The notes beneath the pieces were generated by a model. That model was not told the origin of the DNA. It worked only from the letters and a program-made list of their open reading frames with translations, and made no database searches. A stretch of DNA of 64,000 nt, taken from Pelodera strongyloides. Taxonomy: Eukaryota; Nematoda; Chromadorea; Rhabditida; Rhabditidae. Positions 58,263-64,000 of the stretch are shown here, piece after piece (the first letter of the stretch is position 1; the number at the start of each line of letters is the position of its first letter). The DNA is taken from the NCBI GenBank assembly GCA_036852015.1, contig JAANDG010000270.1, forward strand, positions 1 through 64,000, given 5' to 3'. Position numbers and translations under genes: made by a program.

Positions 58263-61200
58263 CTGAGAAGATGAGAAGGCGAATAGAGTACGGGAGAAGA
58301 AGACAACCCGCACTCATGTCCCTTTTCAGAAGAACATCTCATTTCTCATTCCTTCATATTCGTGCTGCCATTTACGACCATTAAATGTTGTTTACCACAA
58401 TTTTTAGTGTTTTCGCCATCGGTATCGGTACTAATACTATAACTAAGTTTTTTTGGCAAGCATTATGATATTCATAGCATGGATAACTTCTCAATCTGCT
58501 GTTATGAGAAATAACATCCATGAACCTTTTTTTTGTCAAGCATTCTGTTTTGTTTGTAGGCTCCCACATTTTGTATGTAGGTTGTTTCAGTTCCGCAATC
58601 ATACATTACTCTCTTTTCGTGACAACCACAATCCCTTCTCTATTAGCAAGTGCGCGTCCACACAACACAAATTGGATGCCGGTATCTATCTAGATAAGGA
58701 CATTGGGCATCGTGGACGGGCACCATGACCAGCGGCATTTCCCATGAGAACTGCTACGGCATTTCCGGCTGAGACAATCAATCTTGCTTGGTTCCCGCCC
58801 GTCTGATTCTAAACAAACCTAGCAGAGATTTAAAGAACACAAAAGCACACACAACTCGATTAACTATTTACCGCACACGCACAACTATTGAACTACTTAC
58901 CGCATAGTACAAATAAATGCATATAATAAGGTAATATTAAGCGTTAAGCTTTATCCTTTTCTTTATGCGCTTACTAGACCGGATTACTCCGCTTGAAAAC
59001 TCCAACTAAGTTACTATCACATAACATTCCGCATATTTTTTGCACCATGTATGTCTTCACGCTGGATGTGAAATGGCGAAACAAGGTTCACGCGTGAACA
59101 ACACTGCAGTTAACTCTAGAACGGCACCAAATTTAACACCATTCATATGTGTATAACTCGGAACAGTTACCACTAACGATACAGATACACTAAACCGCTC
59201 AACGGCAGATGGCATATGTTTACCTGCCTAACAACTGAGGACGTGACGTGAGGACACTAGTGTATCACATACACTACACTCCAGCTCCATCGATAATAAT
59301 CCGTCCCAGTCGAAAAGCAGCTAACAGCTAGGTAAACATCATCATTCTGTGGATGTTCCTTCAATTGCTTATAATGAGACGAGGATATTTTACAAAGCAG
59401 GAATTTGGAGTTGTTGTTTGGAACCCAGGTCGTGGGATTCATAGAAGGGCGACTGGGAAAGATGGACAAGTAGAGTAGTGATTCACACCACTGCATTGTA
59501 AATGAGGGTCGGCGAAAGTATAAACATGCTATCTTTCGCAATGAATCAGAGGATTGACTGCTTGACAAACAAATACCAGCTTCAGTTATCGAAAGTCGAA
59601 AGGTGTCGCCATATATGGGCGATTGGGAATTTCCTTCAGAATCGCAAACGCTCTAGAGATCACCATTCTCAATAAAGAAATTGCCAGTTGTGCGCCAAAT
59701 CACCGCACAACAATTCCTTAATTCGGGAAATATTATGTTATCGGACGAGAGGCAATATCGCACGCTAGCCACCAGCTGTCATATGTGCGCGTCCAATAAA
59801 AATGGTGACCGGCTGGCACTGGGCCAAGGGCCAAGCATCTACTCATCTGTGATTTCTCTGCGCACATTCTTGTTGTTGCTGTCTCCGCGCAGTCAGTTCC
59901 CTCCCTTAGTTGTGGTGTCACAGAACAGAATGCAAAGCGGAGGCGTGGCCTAGATTTGACCCCGACAGTCGGGACAGCATCATCCTATCCACGGTTTTCT
60001 CCAGTGACCAAAGAATTGGACCAGCGCCAACGGAAACAAATCCCATTCCCACCAATTATTGTTCCCAACATCCAAGGAAAAAGGGGTGGCGTGCAGTGCA
60101 CCAATTTCCCCACCACCTAATTAGACGCATCCGCGAATTAAACGGCCCGTCGTTTGCCTCGCACAAGAGCTTTACGCAACGGCCTTTCTTAAGCCCTACA
60201 CTACTATTCGATTTCTTCTTGCCGACCGACAACTAAAGTCGCTGCCGGCTACTCTATTAGAACATCCCGTCGACCAAGGTCATTTGTCAAGCAGGAACTC
60301 TCACTGCTCATATTCGCAAACAACACAACGTGTCAGCCATTGGCCTTTGCTATCACGCAGACTCCGGTTTTTGCAGCGAGTCTAACAACTTACACTAATT
60401 GTAAGTAGTGCTTTCTGTTTGTGCAAGGTCTTGGGGAGTGGCAACTTTCAAAGAGGAATTTTAACAACACCAACTGCTCAACTAACCTGAGTGGGTCATA
60501 TGGCTCACGAGCAAGGTACGTAACTTATTACTCATTATTTTCGATGCAGCATATTTTAATTCAGTTCTATATTTATCACTTATCATCGATAAAGTTGTTG
60601 TCCTGCAAATAAACATTTGTGTCCCAGCACTCTCCCGCGAAAACAATTCGATTTACACTTTTGTTTACCCGGCATTTTTGTACAAGCGTACAAAGGATAT
60701 TTCTTCCTTTGCACTCAATGAAAACTTATTGATAACAATCTGCGTTTTTCCTGTTTACGCGCAAAAACATAGCCTATTATTATCACTTCTGTGCCATAAC
60801 CTACCTTTTTTTTTAAATCATCTGCGATCCTTGTTTCATGCTCTCAGTATTCTATTCATCATGTTCGCCCATGTTAATTTAGCAAAATTTTCCCACAGAA
60901 AGCATCTTTCCTCATGTAATTTACCCACTTACATTCAGTGGGCAAGATCTAGCTGCCAGAACAATAAAAGTGTGGGACATATGTCTGCTGTCCCGTGTTC
61001 TGAGGGGGCATAGCAACGCTAAAAGAGTAACATCCTCCTGAGTACTTTCTAAATGAATGGGACGACGATTTTGCGATGAAGAGGTCATATGCGCATTGCA
61101 TGCTCACCAATATGTAGGCGCTAATGTTTATTCAAGAATGCGTAATGACATTGACAATTATTTGTGGTGGGTAATACCTTCTTAATTCTTGCACTGGTAA

Positions 61201-64000
61201 CCGGTAACAGGGGTACAACGTGTGTTTTAGCTAAGAATTCTCAGTATCTATGACTATTTCTGTTCTCTTCCTAATTTCGTATTCTCGATTCTCATCTTGA
61301 AGATCTTCGTCTACTCACAAAAGACAAACTCAATTTGCCCAAGGATGTGGATGGGACGCAAAGTTGTTCAGAGAAGAGCGTTCAGTAGAAAGGAGTGCCA
61401 GAAATGAGGAAGGCGAAAATGCGAAAACATGAACACGAAGAAGTAGAAAAAATAAGTAGAGTCTTTTCCCCATCCCACCTCTCCCGAGTGTAAACAACAA
61501 CTCAAATATCTGACTTTTTCAACTGGGAACTGGACAATCTAATACAGATACTGAACGTGAACGGTCATTATAACAATGACCAAATTATGGTACTTTTAGA
61601 AGATTACCCATACCCACCCAGACATATTCGCGACTAATATCAGAGGCAGTCCCACAGCCCACCCCCTTCCTTCACTCCACAACAATTTTCTTTTCCCAGC
61701 AATTCAACAACAAACAACTAATCAACAAAAACCCAACAGTGAGCCTTTCTTTCGAGTTCCTGTTCTATTTACATTGAGACATGAACAGCTAACTACGAAA
61801 CATGTAAAGCACGCAATCAAATGACACACAAACATCTAACAGGGAACGTGTAACATCAAAATTGCCTTTGTGGAACTTAGTGTCCAAAAACTCATATTCA
61901 TAGCTGTATAGAATAGATAAACCCATGAAAATGATGTTAACTCTAGCTGCACATTTACGTACGCTTGCCATCTTGGCCATTGGCGGCCTAATACTACAAT
62001 TTAAAAAATGTTTCCTAAATCGAACATGCTGCATGCTCGACCCAGGAAACAGGGTCTTAGATTAGAGGTGGGGGTGTACCTAGTAAATAACTCGTTCATC
62101 TTCCCTACTCCCCTGCCTGTTCCTTAGGCCACTCATGTGACTAAATAGAATGTCTTCAAAAACTAATTCCTTTCAATCGTTACAAATTTCAAACTTGTTA
62201 TTCTATTCTATAAGCTTCCACACGTAGTCCATTATTTTATCGCTAAATTTATTTGCAACGATCTTAACTCCTAACATCTTCCGTTTCTAGTAGCCATATA
62301 GAACAATTTCGCCTCTATTAAATGGGGTCAATTTCACGGCTAGTCTTATAATCCAGCTAATTGTAAGTTCTATACCCAGCGATGCCCACTTGTCACACAA
62401 AACATAAGCAATCCTTGAAGACCTCCACTGCTGGCTACGGCATGTTTGCCAACCGTCAAAGAGCTTTCTTTTATCCGCATACACTCAAAAGAATCCATGT
62501 CAACAGAAAGAAATGTGAGACATATGGCCATCTAGTAAAAAAACGCTAAAATCAAAGTCAAAAATGACTTCCAAATCCATCGCACTGAAATCTCACTTTG
62601 TACTATAGCAATATTTCGAACTACTATTATGGTAGCTAATGCTAAAAAATTCTCAACGAATTCAGAGTAGTGTTCCCGTAAATACTATTTAATTCATAAA
62701 TACTAGTATGTATGACCGTATATGCAAATTCACAGTAATTACCCACAACCCGTGTGTTTGGCTAGGTATTATCAATTCCACAAGGCTAGAAGCTTACATC
62801 TAACAAGATTCACTACCAAGAAATCTTTAATATACTAAGAGATACCTCCTCGTGTGGTCTGATTTAATAAAGTACACATACGTATCTGTTAATGATTCGA
62901 CAAATTCGATATTAGGTACGGGACATCATCGCTCACAATGTATGTGTCTATGTGTAAAACCAATAACTTGCGCACTCATTGACACAGCACTTGAGAGACC
63001 CGCGTGCATGTTCCGCTACGCTGTAAACAAGACATTCCAAATTCCAACCAACAATGGTCAACATTGTCAACAACATCCCGTTCGGAATAAAGATGCAATT
63101 GCACTCGTATAACAAATTTGGACAATCAAGGAAAATTGAAATTTCAAAAAATAAAAGGGCCCCTCACGCGTAAAGAATTCCAGTTTACCTCCCTCCTTTT
63201 TTGCTTTCAGTAAAACAACACCTATTATTTTTCTATTTATCTTGTTTCCCTTCTACCCACACAATATATAAACATATTAATATTCATTCTCATCATGAAT
63301 CATGATGATGGTATAATGCCCGCCACCCTACACCCTCATCTGTCAACACCTCTACTAATTCTCTACGGGGAAGGCTTAATGACCAATGCTAGATTATGTG
63401 CGCACCAGCGACTGCTAATCAAGGTTTCCGTTGCTAGGTTGCATCCCACGATTCCACCTTTCATACCACAGAATCAACCAATAATACATTCACAACATAG
63501 TTGGGGAAGGTTTCACCATTCTATGAATGCGGAATACTAGTGAGAAAATAAAGAAAATAAAAATTGGGTAAATTCACCAGACACAGACACAAGCACCTGT
63601 GTCGGCAGATGTTAATTCCACAAAACTCATGACTGGATTCGCTCAACACTAACACTTGCATACGCTAAAAAGGGCACATGGAGCTAAGCAAAAAAACATG
63701 GCCCCCTGCAAATTGGCTAATGGTTTAACAAATCACGTCTCTTCCCATCTTGCTCAAATTTTCGTGCTCTTCTGTTTGCCCTTGTGATTTTCTCGTGGCC
63801 TACCCTCACTAAGCTTCAGGCCGTTTTGAACAACTTTTTAACTTCCGAACTGCGACAAATTAGTTATTGCACATTTCACTTTTGCTAATCCTCTTAGACA
63901 CCTAGGGTGTTGTTTAAACTTAAACTGACAAGAATTTCTCAAGTGAATTGATGGCATTCCTTGTAGTAGAAATAGAACATCTTTACAAAAGCCATCATTG
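58263..64000. other. 5.7-kb stretch without a supported gene
   Basis: Only short frames without splice or domain support (59910-60236, 60678-61013 and 61789-62034 are the longest). No RNA gene or TIR element was recognised. The region may be an intron of the nischarin-like gene leading to exons beyond the window, or intergenic sequence. Confidence 0.45.

Noticed and set aside
59910..60236. 108-codon plus-strand frame
   Set aside because: No splice context, domain or neighbour supports it, and frames of this length occur by chance in this less AT-rich stretch.
61789..62034. Minus-strand frame starting MAKMASVRK as first exon of the nischarin-like gene
   Set aside because: A donor-like GTACGT follows MAKMAS, but no PX similarity and no connecting exon were found.

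Overview
This is a nematode genome segment, most likely from a Caenorhabditis-like or other rhabditid worm. Evidence: two multi-exon chemoreceptor genes of the nematode-specific srsx and srv classes; tracts of the nematode telomere repeat TTAGGC at internal sites; an AT-rich background; short exons joined through TTTTCAG-type acceptors. No bacterial, viral or retroelement coding region was recognised. All gene models were built by hand from open frames, splice sites and codon-phase agreement, so exon ends are predictions.

Layout. 1-260: single-copy flank with a 133-bp duplication. 274-11197: an ~11 kb satellite of mixed 52- and 61-bp units, each carrying a small hairpin, ending in a tail of inverted polarity. 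11236-12282 (+): last five exons of a gene whose 5' part must lie left of, or beyond, the satellite. 13547-22473 (-): a 20-exon gene for a Thr-rich (mucin-like), partly EGF-like, single-pass membrane protein. 22805-25233 (+): a small divergent gene of unknown function. 26396-30965 (-): a complete srsx chemoreceptor. 31520-31690 and 36187-37157 (+): fragments of uncertain genes. 38935-41015 (-): a complete small secreted protein with seven phase-0 exons. 41249-42368: a 1.1 kb inverted repeat carrying two tRNA-like sequences. 43703-45770 (-): a complete srv chemoreceptor. 51702-56833 (-): the leucine-rich-repeat region and C-terminus of a nischarin-like protein, with no N-terminal PX domain found in the window. 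58263-64000: no convincing gene.

The introns and spacers are full of short palindromic elements, many bounded by TTAA. There are at least three TIR families, GC-rich dispersed repeats, tRNA-derived SINE-like pieces, and a repeat that in two introns runs up to the 5' splice site. The genes form no obvious pathway. The chemoreceptors and secreted proteins fit sensory and surface functions; the nischarin-like gene is a conserved trafficking/cytoskeletal scaffold. The most interesting features are the hairpin satellite probably lodged in an intron, the introner-like repeat, the telomere repeats inside a short intron, the palindrome with two tRNA-like sequences, and the unusual mucin-like membrane protein.
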